From a bacterium (Candidatus Gribaldobacteria) CG07_land_8_20_14_0_80_33_18 (lineage in GTDB: Bacteria > Patescibacteriota > Minisyncoccia > Minisyncoccales > CG1-02-41-26): a DNA stretch of 21,239 nucleotides. This document shows positions 1 through 6,035 of this stretch, piece by piece (the stretch's first letter is position 1; the number at the start of each line of letters is the position of its first letter). A program made the position numbers and the translations under genes. The DNA is taken from positions 1 to 21,239 of the forward strand of contig PEWP01000019.1 of assembly GCA_002779425.1 (NCBI GenBank), given 5' to 3'. The notes under the pieces are model-generated. The model had not been told where the DNA came from. It ran no database searches and saw nothing but the letters and a program-made list of their open reading frames with translations.

Positions 1-1146
1 GCCAGAAATTTCTCTTAATCTTTGAATTATTTTTGGCAGAACTTTTAATAAATAATCAATATCTTTCTCTTTTGTCCATCTCCCTAAAGAAAGCCGCAAA
101 GAGCCGTGAGCTTCTTGCGGCTTTAATCCAATTGCTAACAACACATGGCTTGGCTCCAGAACAGCTGAAGAACAGGCGGAACCGGTAGAAGCCGCAATAC
201 CCAAAAGGTCAAGTTGAATAACAATTGATTCTCCTTCAACTCCTTCAAACCAAAAATTACAAATATTTGGCAATCTTTTTATTAGAGGACCATTAAAATG
301 AGAACCAGGAATTATTTTCAGAATTCTTTTTATTAATTTATTGCTTAAACGAGTTATTTTTTTGGCATCAAGTGTCATTTCTTTTTTAGCAATCTCAATT
401 GCTTTGGCAAAACCAACAATTACCGGGATATTAATTGTTGAAGAACGCAAACCAAATTCATGACCACCTCCATGAAGCAACGGCGTTATTTTTGTTCCTT
501 GTCTTACAAATAACATTCCTGCCCCTTTCGGTCCATATATTTTATGAGAGGAAACAGTCAATAAATCAACATTTAGTTTATTAACATCAATGGGAATTTT
601 ACCGAAACTCTGGCTAGCGTCAGTATGAAAGTAAACTCCTTTTTCTCTACAGATTTTCCCAATTTCAGAAATTGGTTCAATTGTCCCAATTTCATTGTTA
701 GCGTGAATTATTGAAACTAATATCGTATCTTTTCTAATTGCTTTTTTAATATCGTCAGGATTAACTAAACCATATTTATCAATCTTTATCCTTGTTATCT
801 TAAACCCCTGTGTTTCAAGCCATTTAGTGCTTTCCATAATACAGGGATGTTCAATAGAAGAAATAATAATATGGTTTCCCTTGGCTTTATTGGCAAATCC
901 AATTCCTTTTAAAACTAAATTATTACTTTCTGTAGCTGAAGAAGTAAAAATTATTTCTTGGGGTTCGGCTTTAATGAATTTAGCAATTATTTCCCGGCTC
1001 TTTTCTAAAACTTCCTTTGCTTCTTGGCCCAAAAAGTGTAAAGACATTGTGTTGCCAAATTTATCCGAAAAATAAGGCAGCATTGTTTTAACAACTCTTG
1101 GGTCAACCGGGGTGGTAGCTGCATAATCTAAATATATCCTTTTCAT
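1..1146 (-). CDS. Cysteine desulfurase (NifS/IscS family), 3' end beyond window
   Basis: PLP enzyme that takes sulfur from L-cysteine to form an enzyme-bound persulfide for Fe-S cluster assembly and tRNA thiolation, in the cytosol. I translated 382 codons from the ATG at 1146 to the window edge without a stop. The family is usually 380-400 residues, so only the last few are likely missing. The N-terminus reads MKRIYLDYAATTPVDP, the classical start of the family. The PLP lysine lies in SSHKIYGPKG (about K202) and the catalytic cysteine in ASTGSACSSA (about C325). The histidine and aspartate of the PLP pocket are present in SIEHPCIMES and FHTDASQ. The short active-site loop without an insertion fits the NifS/IscS group rather than SufS. 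It is divergent from the tRNA locus. A perfect hairpin sits just before the start codon. Whether it is iscS or nifS cannot be told without more context. Confidence 0.95.
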   Translation of the reverse strand, partial: MKRIYLDYAATTPVDPRVVKTMLPYFSDKFGNTMSLHFLGQEAKEVLEKSREIIAKFIKAEPQEIIFTSSATESNNLVLKGIGFANKAKGNHIIISSIEHPCIMESTKWLETQGFKITRIKIDKYGLVNPDDIKKAIRKDTILVSIIHANNEIGTIEPISEIGKICREKGVYFHTDASQSFGKIPIDVNKLNVDLLTVSSHKIYGPKGAGMLFVRQGTKITPLLHGGGHEFGLRSSTINIPVIVGFAKAIEIAKKEMTLDAKKITRLSNKLIKRILKIIPGSHFNGPLIKRLPNICNFWFEGVEGESIVIQLDLLGIAASTGSACSSAVLEPSHVLLAIGLKPQEAHGSLRLSLGRWTKEKDIDYLLKVLPKIIQRLREISG

Positions 1147-1185
1147 ATGAATCGAGCACATAACGGATTATGTGCTCCGATGAAT
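1147..1185. repeat. Palindrome flanked by 6-bp direct repeats, in cysteine desulfurase leader
   Basis: GAGCACATAA (1154-1163) and TTATGTGCTC (1168-1177) are perfect inverted repeats around a CGGA loop. The stem can be extended by ATCG/CGAT with one bulged C. The block is bounded on both sides by ATGAAT (1147-1152 and 1180-1185), like a target-site duplication. No T tract follows on either strand, so an intrinsic terminator is unlikely. On the minus strand it lies only a few bases before the desulfurase ATG, where it could hinder ribosome access or act as a protein-binding site. Confidence 0.6.
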
Positions 1186-1223
1186 TTAGTTTAGCAAAAT
1201 AAAATAAAAAAATCGAGAATTGA

Positions 1224-1252
1224 TTGAAAATTTAAAATTAAAAGATTATAAT
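1224..1252 (+). promoter_or_regulatory. Sigma70-type promoter of the tRNA locus
   Basis: TTGAAA at 1224-1229 and TATAAT at 1247-1252 are separated by 17 bp, close to the consensus. The predicted start near 1259-1260 is only about four bases before the first base of the outer tRNA (1264), as expected for a stable-RNA promoter. There is no clear terminator before yraN, so the transcript may continue into yraN-nusA-comM. Confidence 0.65.
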
Positions 1253-1281
1253 TCAAAAATAAAGGGCCTATGGTTTAGTGG

Positions 1282-1347
1282 GTTGAAAGCAAAAGTATTT
1301 GCTTTCAACGGGCGACTACAATAATGAATTAAAAATAGTAATCGCCC
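1282..1347 (+). repeat. Two tandem hairpins inserted in the D loop of the outer tRNA
   Basis: Hairpin 1 is a perfect 12-bp stem, GTTGAAAGCAAA (1282-1293) with TTTGCTTTCAAC (1298-1309), loop AGTA. Hairpin 2 follows directly: GGGCGA (1310-1315) with TCGCCC (1342-1347), extended past one C-A mismatch by TAC/GTA, closing an 18-base AT-rich loop (1320-1337). The block is flanked by TGG on both sides (1279-1281 and 1348-1350), a possible 3-bp duplication. Its removal restores a normal D arm. Confidence 0.7.
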
Positions 1348-1357
1348 TGGAAGAACA

Positions 1358-1485
1358 CGGCAATTTCACCCCGTTAGAAATAATGGGCTCATAGTAAAAT
1401 GGCATTACGCGGCATTCGCATTGCCGAATTCCGGGTTCGACTCCCGGTGAGTCCACTGATAAATTTCTAACGGGGCAAGTTGCCG
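1358..1485 (+). repeat. Long stem enclosing tRNA-Ala, inserted in the anticodon loop
   Basis: CCCCGTTAGAAAT (1369-1381) pairs perfectly over 13 bp with ATTTCTAACGGGG (1463-1475). Below it, after a small internal loop, CGGCAATTT (1358-1366) pairs with AAGTTGCCG (1477-1485), using one G-U pair. The helix therefore has about 22 bp, and its apex holds exactly one tRNA-Ala gene with 3 bases of spacer on the left and 7 on the right. The insertion proper is about 111 bp (1370-1480). The arrangement resembles an intervening sequence or intron with a tRNA as its terminal domain. It does not show the strict 3-nt bulges of an archaeal bulge-helix-bulge motif. Confidence 0.7.
1385..1455 (+). tRNA. tRNA-Ala(CGC), nested inside the outer tRNA
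   Basis: All four arms fold. The acceptor is GGGCTCA with TGAGTCC, including the G3-U70 pair that specifies alanine. The D arm is GTAA-AATGGCA-TTAC, and the anticodon arm is CGGCA-TTCGCAT-TGCCG with anticodon CGC at 1417-1419. The variable loop is 4 bases, the T arm is CCGGG-TTCGACT-CCCGG, and the discriminator is A1455. CCA is not encoded. Anticodon and identity pair agree on alanine (codon GCG). Confidence 0.9.
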
Positions 1486-1523
1486 AGACGCCAGTTCGAT
1501 TCTGGCTAGGTCCAATTAAATTC

Positions 1524-1907
1524 ATGAATTCAAAAGAAATTGGTATTTTAGGGGAGAAAATTGCTGAAAAATATTTAAAGGAAAAAGGATATAAAATTTT
1601 GGAAAAAAATTTTAAAAGAAAATGGGGAGAAATTGATATTGTCGCCAAAAAGAAAAACAAACTTATCTTTTTTGAAGTAAAAACTCTTCAACAAACTCCA
1701 GACGAAATATTTTTACCAGAAGATGAAGTTGATTTTAAAAAGAAAAAACAGTTAAGGAAAATAACTCAAATTTATCTTTCGGAAAAGAAAATTCCTTTAG
1801 AAAGCGATTATCAAATTGACATTTTAGCAATTCGTCTCCCGCCTCGGGCGGGATTATCTAAAATGAAAATCGAGCATTTTGAAAATGCGATTGAGGATAC
1901 TTTTTGA
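1524..1907 (+). CDS. yraN: UPF0102 / YraN family endonuclease-like protein
   Basis: 127 residues, the usual length of the YraN family, which has a restriction-endonuclease-like fold and an unsettled cellular role (DNA repair or recombination is often suggested). The N-terminal helix (GEKIAEKYLKEKGYKIL, residues 10-26) is followed by the nuclease-like signature WGEIDIVA (E36, D38) and FFEVK (E51, K53). The C-terminus KIEHFENAI is also typical. Residues 104-112 (RLPPRAGLS) are an added loop encoded by a GC-rich palindrome, placed just before the conserved KIEHFENAI strand. The ATG lies nine bases after the tRNA locus with no Shine-Dalgarno sequence. The stop is TGA, which shows UGA is not reassigned. 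Confidence 0.9.
   Translation: MNSKEIGILGEKIAEKYLKEKGYKILEKNFKRKWGEIDIVAKKKNKLIFFEVKTLQQTPDEIFLPEDEVDFKKKKQLRKITQIYLSEKKIPLESDYQIDILAIRLPPRAGLSKMKIEHFENAIEDTF
1837..1853. repeat. GC-rich palindrome inside yraN
   Basis: CCCGCC-TCG-GGCGGG with a flanking T/A pair is a perfect 7-bp stem with a 3-base loop in an otherwise AT-rich gene. It is in frame and encodes PPRAG. A related hairpin lies in rsmA at 6541-6569 and encodes PPARAG. Confidence 0.75.
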
Positions 1908-1960
1908 AGGTAAAAGTTACGGGGTTGATTTTTCTTTATTTTTTTGCTATTAAAAAATAG

Positions 1961-3118
1961 ATGGACTTAAAAGTTTTTACTTCAGCAATAATGGAAATTG
2001 CCGAAAACAAAGGAATGTCTCAAGAAAAAGTCATTGAGATTATTTCCGAGGCAATTGCTGCTGCTTACAAAAAAGATTACGGAAAGAAAAAACAAAAAAT
2101 TGTAGCCGAACTTAATCCAAAAACTGGCGAAGTTTCTTTTTGGCAACTGAAATTAGTGGTTGATAAAACCATGATTTTTTCAGAGGAAGAATTAAAAAAA
2201 CTGAAAGAGAAAGAGGTTGCCTTAGAAACATTGGAAGAAAAAGAAGGGGGAAAAGGGAAAATTCGCTTTAATCCTGAACGTCATATAATGTTTGAAGAGG
2301 CAAAGAAAATTAACAAAAGCATAAAACCGGAAGAAGAATTAAAAATCCCTTTAAAAACAGAAAAAGAATACGGAAGAATTGCCGCCCAGACAGCTAAACA
2401 AGTAATTTTACAAAAAATTAAGGAAGCAGAAAGAGAAGAAATTTTAAAAGAATATAAATCAAAAGAGGGAGAAATTGTTTCTGGAATTGTTCAGCGGATA
2501 GAACCAACTGCTATATTTTTAGATATTGGCAAAACCTCGGGAATTTTACTAAAAGCAGAACAAGTGCCCAATGAATTTTATCGTCCGGGTCAACGATTAA
2601 AACTTTATTTATTAAAAGTAGAAGAAACCCCAAAAGGACCGATGGTTTTTTTATCCCGCGCTTATCCAAAATTAATTTCGAAACTTTTTGAATTAGAAGT
2701 GCCAGAAATCTCTGCTGGCCAAGTGGTAATTAAATCAATCGCCCGGGAAGCCGGTTCCCGCTCAAAAATAGCAGTAACTGCAACTGAGGAAGGAATTGAC
2801 CCAATTGGTTCAATGGTTGGTCAACGGGGAACAAGAATTTTAGCAGTAATCAATGAATTGGGTGGTGAAAAAATTGATGTTATTGAGTGGGATGAAGAAT
2901 CAACCAAATATCTCGCTAATGCTCTATCGCCGGCAAAAGTTTTAGAGGTAAAAGTTTTAGAAAAAAACAAAGCGGAAGCTTTAGTGCCGCCTGACCAAAT
3001 TTCTTTAGCTATTGGTAAAAATGGCCAAAATGTAAGATTGGCAGCAAAACTTACTGGTTGGCGAATTGATGTAAAACCAGCAGAACAAACTACTCAACAA
3101 ACAGAAGCAGAAAAATAA
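1961..3118 (+). CDS. nusA: Transcription termination/antitermination factor NusA
   Basis: 385 residues. NusA binds RNA polymerase and nascent RNA to control pausing, termination and antitermination. The N-terminal polymerase-binding domain spans about residues 1-160, with the family-type start MEIAENKGMSQEKVIEII..AIAAAYKKDYG. An S1 domain follows (about 169-233, EGEIVSGIVQRIE...AIFLDIGKTSGIL). KH1 contains DPIGSMVGQRGTRI (about 277-292) and KH2 contains LAIGKNGQNVRLAAKLTGW (about 348-366). The short tail TTQQTEAEK replaces the acidic repeats of enteric NusA. rimP, the common upstream neighbour, is absent; yraN lies upstream instead. comM starts four bases downstream, so the two are probably co-transcribed. 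Confidence 0.96.
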   Translation: MDLKVFTSAIMEIAENKGMSQEKVIEIISEAIAAAYKKDYGKKKQKIVAELNPKTGEVSFWQLKLVVDKTMIFSEEELKKLKEKEVALETLEEKEGGKGKIRFNPERHIMFEEAKKINKSIKPEEELKIPLKTEKEYGRIAAQTAKQVILQKIKEAEREEILKEYKSKEGEIVSGIVQRIEPTAIFLDIGKTSGILLKAEQVPNEFYRPGQRLKLYLLKVEETPKGPMVFLSRAYPKLISKLFELEVPEISAGQVVIKSIAREAGSRSKIAVTATEEGIDPIGSMVGQRGTRILAVINELGGEKIDVIEWDEESTKYLANALSPAKVLEVKVLEKNKAEALVPPDQISLAIGKNGQNVRLAAKLTGWRIDVKPAEQTTQQTEAEK

Positions 3119-3122
3119 AAGC

Positions 3123-4676
3123 ATGCTCTCAAAAATTTATTCTGCCACTATTTTAGGTTTATCTCCGCAGTTAATTGAAATAGAAACGGCAGTTAACAAA
3201 GGATTGCGTTCTTTCAATATCGTAGGTCTGGCTGATAAATCAATAGAGGAATCAAAAGAAAGAATTGGAATGGCGATTAAAAGTATTAATCTTTCGCCGC
3301 CTCACCGTCAATCTCAAAAAGTAGTGGTTAATCTTGTCCCGGCGGATTTAAAAAAAGAGGGGACTTTTTTTGATTTAGCTATCGCTTTAGGTTATCTTTT
3401 ATCTTCAGGCCAAACTAAATTCAATCCGGAAGGGAAAATTATTATTGGCGAATTAACTTTAGACGGAACTCTAAAACCAATAAAGGGCGCTCTCTCCTTT
3501 GCTTTTTTAGCCAAGGAACTTGGTTTTAAAGAAATAATTTTACCAAAAGAAAACGCGGCGGAGGCAGCCCTGGTCAATTCGGAAAATAGAGAAGATTTAT
3601 TACCTCAAGAAGTAAAAGTTATTGGAGTTTCTAATTTAAAAGAAGCTATCGCTTATCTAGAAGGGAGGAGGGAAATGGAAAGTTTTAAGCTAAATTTAGA
3701 AAATTTATTAAATGAAAAACAAAATTTTGAAATAGATTTTAGTTGGATAAAAGGCCAAAATTATGCCAAAAGAGCGCTAGAAATTTCAGCGGCTGGAGGG
3801 CACAATCTTTTAATGCAGGGTCCGCCAGGGACAGGTAAAACATTATTGGCAAAATCAATGATTTCTATTTTGCCGAAATTAAGTTTTGAAGAATCATTAG
3901 AACTTACAAAAATCTATTCCGGTGTTGGCTTGTTCCAAAATAAATTGTTAATAACCAGACCCTTTCGTAATCCCCATCATAGTTCTTCAGAAACAGCCAT
4001 TTTAGGAGGAGGGAATCCATTAAAAATTGGTGAAATTACTTTAGCTCATCGCGGTGTATTATTTTTAGACGAATTCCCGGAATTCCATCGTGACGTTTTG
4101 GAATCTCTTCGCCAACCAATGGAAGAAGGTAAAATTACTATCTCTCGTTCAAAATATTCTTTTACTTTTCCTTCTCAATTTAGTTTAATTGCCTCGGCCA
4201 ATCCCTGTCCCTGCGGTTTTTTGAATGACCCGGAAAGAGAATGTGTTTGTACAAATTCTCAAATTGGTAGCTATCGCCGGAAACTTTCCGGTCCAATTAT
4301 CGATAGAATAGATATTTTTATTGATGTCCCTTCTTTAAAATATAAAGAATTAATTTCTCCTGATAATGAAAATCAAACTGATGAAATTAGAAAAAGAGTA
4401 GAAAAGGCAAGAAAAATTCAAAGGGAGAGATTTAAAAATGAGGGAATTTTAACAAATTCTGAAATGAAAGTTCCTCAAATAAAAAAATACTGTTCAATTC
4501 CGCCAGCCGCCAAAGGTATTTTGGAAAAATATGTTAATTCTTCAAAATTATCAGCTCGAGGATACCATCGGGTTTTAAAAGTAGCGACAACTATTGCTGA
4601 TTTAGAAGGAAAACAAAATATTTCTTTAGAGAATATCAGCGAAGCATTGATATATCGATTGAGAGAAAAAGATTAA
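3123..4676 (+). CDS. comM: ComM/YifB family Mg-chelatase-like AAA+ ATPase
   Basis: 517 residues, full length for the family. In naturally competent bacteria ComM is a hexameric branch-migration helicase that helps integrate incoming single-stranded DNA. The N-terminal Lon-like domain starts SATILGLSPQLIEIE and contains FNIVGLADKSIEESKERI. The AAA+ domain has Walker A GPPGTGKT (233-240) and Walker B VLFLDEF (D316, E317), with the sensor region RSKYSFTFPSQFSLIASANPCPCG. The cysteine cluster C362/C364/C374/C376 is a family hallmark, probably binding metal. The C-terminal lid ends SARGYHRVLKVATTIADLEG. It is tightly linked to nusA (4-bp gap). Its position about 2.3 kb from a type IV secretion-like cluster fits a DNA uptake and processing theme, but that link is inference. 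Confidence 0.95.
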   Translation: MLSKIYSATILGLSPQLIEIETAVNKGLRSFNIVGLADKSIEESKERIGMAIKSINLSPPHRQSQKVVVNLVPADLKKEGTFFDLAIALGYLLSSGQTKFNPEGKIIIGELTLDGTLKPIKGALSFAFLAKELGFKEIILPKENAAEAALVNSENREDLLPQEVKVIGVSNLKEAIAYLEGRREMESFKLNLENLLNEKQNFEIDFSWIKGQNYAKRALEISAAGGHNLLMQGPPGTGKTLLAKSMISILPKLSFEESLELTKIYSGVGLFQNKLLITRPFRNPHHSSSETAILGGGNPLKIGEITLAHRGVLFLDEFPEFHRDVLESLRQPMEEGKITISRSKYSFTFPSQFSLIASANPCPCGFLNDPERECVCTNSQIGSYRRKLSGPIIDRIDIFIDVPSLKYKELISPDNENQTDEIRKRVEKARKIQRERFKNEGILTNSEMKVPQIKKYCSIPPAAKGILEKYVNSSKLSARGYHRVLKVATTIADLEGKQNISLENISEALIYRLREKD

Positions 4677-4708
4677 TAACCCTACCTAATTCCCAATTAA
4701 GGAGCGAG

Positions 4709-4866
4709 GATATCCTTGCTGAAGGGAGCATTGCGCAGTCCCGCTTAAGATAAACTATATATTATCTTTTAAATCTGTAAGGCGGGACGAGCAATAGCAG
4801 CGGCTGGAAATAATCTTTGTCTTTTCCCTTTAGCCGACTGCGTGCTCCCTGAAGCAAGGTATATCC
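4709..4866. ncRNA. Structured 158-nt imperfect palindrome, possible RNA or repeat element
   Basis: This fills the gap between comM and the convergent peptidase gene. The base helix is GGATAT/ATATCC (4709-4714 with 4861-4866), CCTTGCT/AGCAAGG (4715-4721 with 4853-4859), a symmetric GA/GA internal loop, AGGGAGCA/TGCTCCCT (4724-4731 with 4843-4850), a TTG bulge and CGCAGTC/GACTGCG (4735-4741 with 4836-4842), about 28 bp in total. Inside are hairpin A (about 4741-4785, with AAGATAA/TTATCTT at 4747-4753 and 4762-4768) and hairpin B (about 4801-4836, with GGCT/AGCC and GGAAA/TTTCC). The fold is a three-way junction. It does not match the signatures I know for RNase P, SRP RNA or tmRNA; 6S RNA is not excluded. 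Strand is unknown because both strands fold alike. It may also act as a bidirectional terminator for the converging genes. Confidence 0.5.
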
Positions 4867-4872
4867 GAGTAA

Positions 4873-5892
4873 CTACTTAGCGCCCCATTTTAAAAGAGTT
4901 CCGACGGGATATTTGCTTAGAAAATTTTGAGCATTCCTAACTTCAAAATGTAAATGACAACCAGTTGTCCTACCAGTATTTCCCATAAAACCAATAATCT
5001 CGCCGGAATTAACTTTTTGTCCTGGTTCAACTCTTATTATAGATAAGTGATAATAGACTGTAATTACTCCATTAAGATGTAAAATTGTTAGATAATTCCC
5101 CGCCCCCATATTCCAACCAGATTTAACCTTTAAAACCGTGCCACCGGCCGGCGCTATTACCAAACTTCCGCATTCATTGGCAATATCAATAGCATTAAAC
5201 AAATGAAGTCCCTGGCTAATTATTCCTTCACAAGGATAGGTAAAATAAGAATCAGCTATTGGAATCAAAGGAGTTTGAGAAGAAACTGGAGGCATTTTTC
5301 CTCCCGGGATAATTAAAATGTCTCCTTGAAAAATATCGTCTTGATTCTCTAATTCGTTAAAAGCCACAATCTCATTCAATTTTGCTTTATAATTTTTAGC
5401 AATTTCACTTAAAGTATCTCCTTTCTTTACGGTATAAAGCACTCCGGAAACTGGAAGAATAATCAATTCTTGTCCGGCTGTTATTTTAGAATTTTTACTT
5501 AAATCATTTGCCCACAACAATGTTTCAACACTAATGTTAAATTTCTTGGCAATAGATTGAATGGTATCTCCTTTTTCAACAATATATTCTATTATTTCTT
5601 TGCTAATTTCTGCTGGTTCATTAAAATCTCCTAAAGTTCCTAAAACTTTAGGAGAAACAATCCAGAGAGGGGAATTAGCTATTAAACTATTTTCATTAAT
5701 TATATTTAATTCCGGCGTCTCGAAATTTAAGTCTGAATTACTTTTTAAATAATGGGTTTCTGCTAAAACGCTTTCTTTTAAAAAAGAAAAGTGAAGCGCT
5801 TCTTTTTGAAGTAAAAAAATTGTTAAAAAGAGCGCTAAACCAAAAAAAACTAACCCAAAAAAGAAAAAGGGGGATTTTATAAATCTCCTCAA
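4873..5892 (-). CDS. Membrane-anchored LysM-LysM-M23 peptidase
   Basis: 339 residues as read from a TTG codon at 5892. Residues 1-10 are basic and cytosolic, and residues 11-28 form a membrane anchor (FFGLVFFGLALFLTIFLL). LysM 1 spans about 103-146 (YIVEKGDTIQSIAKKFNIS) and LysM 2 about 152-196 (YTVKKGDTLSEIAKNY); both bind peptidoglycan. The C-terminal M23/LytM zinc peptidase has H230, D236 and the HLH motif (H313, H315), so all metal ligands are present and it should be an active endopeptidase acting on wall cross-links outside the membrane. It is convergent with comM and divergent from rsmA. The start is uncertain: no ATG exists in frame, and TTG is the only standard start codon downstream of the promoter. 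The upstream frame (about 20 codons) is open and looks coding, so a non-standard start is possible. Confidence 0.9.
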   Translation of the reverse strand: MRRFIKSPFFFFGLVFFGLALFLTIFLLQKEALHFSFLKESVLAETHYLKSNSDLNFETPELNIINENSLIANSPLWIVSPKVLGTLGDFNEPAEISKEIIEYIVEKGDTIQSIAKKFNISVETLLWANDLSKNSKITAGQELIILPVSGVLYTVKKGDTLSEIAKNYKAKLNEIVAFNELENQDDIFQGDILIIPGGKMPPVSSQTPLIPIADSYFTYPCEGIISQGLHLFNAIDIANECGSLVIAPAGGTVLKVKSGWNMGAGNYLTILHLNGVITVYYHLSIIRVEPGQKVNSGEIIGFMGNTGRTTGCHLHFEVRNAQNFLSKYPVGTLLKWGAK

Positions 5893-5961
5893 TTTTTTTC
5901 TAATTTCTTCAATTTTAAAATTTTTAGGAATAGATTTAATTTGAAATAACCTATCTCTTTC

Positions 5962-5989
5962 ATTATAAGATACTAAATCCTCCTGTCAA
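5962..5989 (-). promoter_or_regulatory. Consensus sigma70-type promoter for the LysM/M23 gene
   Basis: Read on the minus strand, TTGACA (5989-5984) and TATAAT (5967-5962) are perfect -35 and -10 boxes with a 16-bp spacer. Transcription would start near 5955, giving a leader of about 63 nt before the TTG start at 5892. Confidence 0.75.
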
Positions 5990-6017
5990 GTAAATAGCTG
6001 TTTAAACTAATTATTAT

Positions 6018-6026
6018 TGTTATAAT
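6018..6026 (+). promoter_or_regulatory. Extended -10 promoter for rsmA
   Basis: TGTTATAAT matches the extended -10 form (TG one base before TATAAT at 6021-6026). No good -35 box is seen at the expected spacing. The start would be about 6033, only a few bases before the ATG at 6036, so the rsmA mRNA could be practically leaderless. Confidence 0.45.
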
Positions 6027-6035
6027 AAATTAAAA

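Larger units (their letters stand above)
1264..1514 (+). tRNA. Interrupted tRNA-Glu(UUC): two insertions, one carrying a tRNA-Ala
   Basis: The 5' end GGGCCTA (1264-1270) pairs over 7 bp with TAGGTCC (1507-1513), and A1514 is the discriminator. The D stem is GTTT (1273-1276) with GAAC (1353-1356). The anticodon stem is CGGCA (1358-1362) with TGCCG (1481-1485), the loop ATTTCAC (1363-1369) carries anticodon TTC at 1365-1367, and the variable loop is AGAC. The T arm is GCCAG-TTCGATT-CTGGC (1490-1506). Removing 1282-1347 (D loop) and 1370-1480 (end of the anticodon loop) leaves a canonical 74-nt tRNA of Glu type with its usual 4-base variable loop. No group I intron core motifs were seen. The acceptor carries G3-U70, normally the alanine identity pair. 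It could be a processed or split tRNA, a pseudogene or, less likely, a tmRNA-like RNA. Exact junctions are uncertain by a few bases. Confidence 0.65.

Noticed and set aside
1154..1177. Intrinsic terminator
   Set aside because: The stem is perfect but no T tract follows on either strand, and it lies before, not after, a gene.
1358..1485. Archaeal bulge-helix-bulge intron
   Set aside because: The helix is nearly continuous with one small internal loop; the two 3-nt bulges separated by 4 bp are not present.
1264..1514. tmRNA (ssrA) interpretation of the outer RNA
   Set aside because: G3-U70, the GACG before the T arm and an AAAAATAGT stretch recall tmRNA. However, no tag frame ends in a typical ALAA-like peptide, the length is short, the D stem and anticodon arm are those of a true tRNA, and a tRNA-Ala sits in the middle. 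Kept only as an alternative.
1264..1514. Group I intron in the outer tRNA
   Set aside because: No P7/S-type motifs, no convincing P1 with a U-G splice pair, and the 111-bp insertion is almost fully used by a stem and a tRNA.
1316..1660. Minus-strand ORF of 114 codons over the tRNA locus and the start of yraN
   Set aside because: It is antisense to structured RNA and to a well-supported gene, with no family resemblance.
5895..5963. Small leader ORF starting at the ATG at 5963 on the minus strand
   Set aside because: Its ATG overlaps the -10 box of the perfect promoter, so it would not be in the transcript from that promoter.
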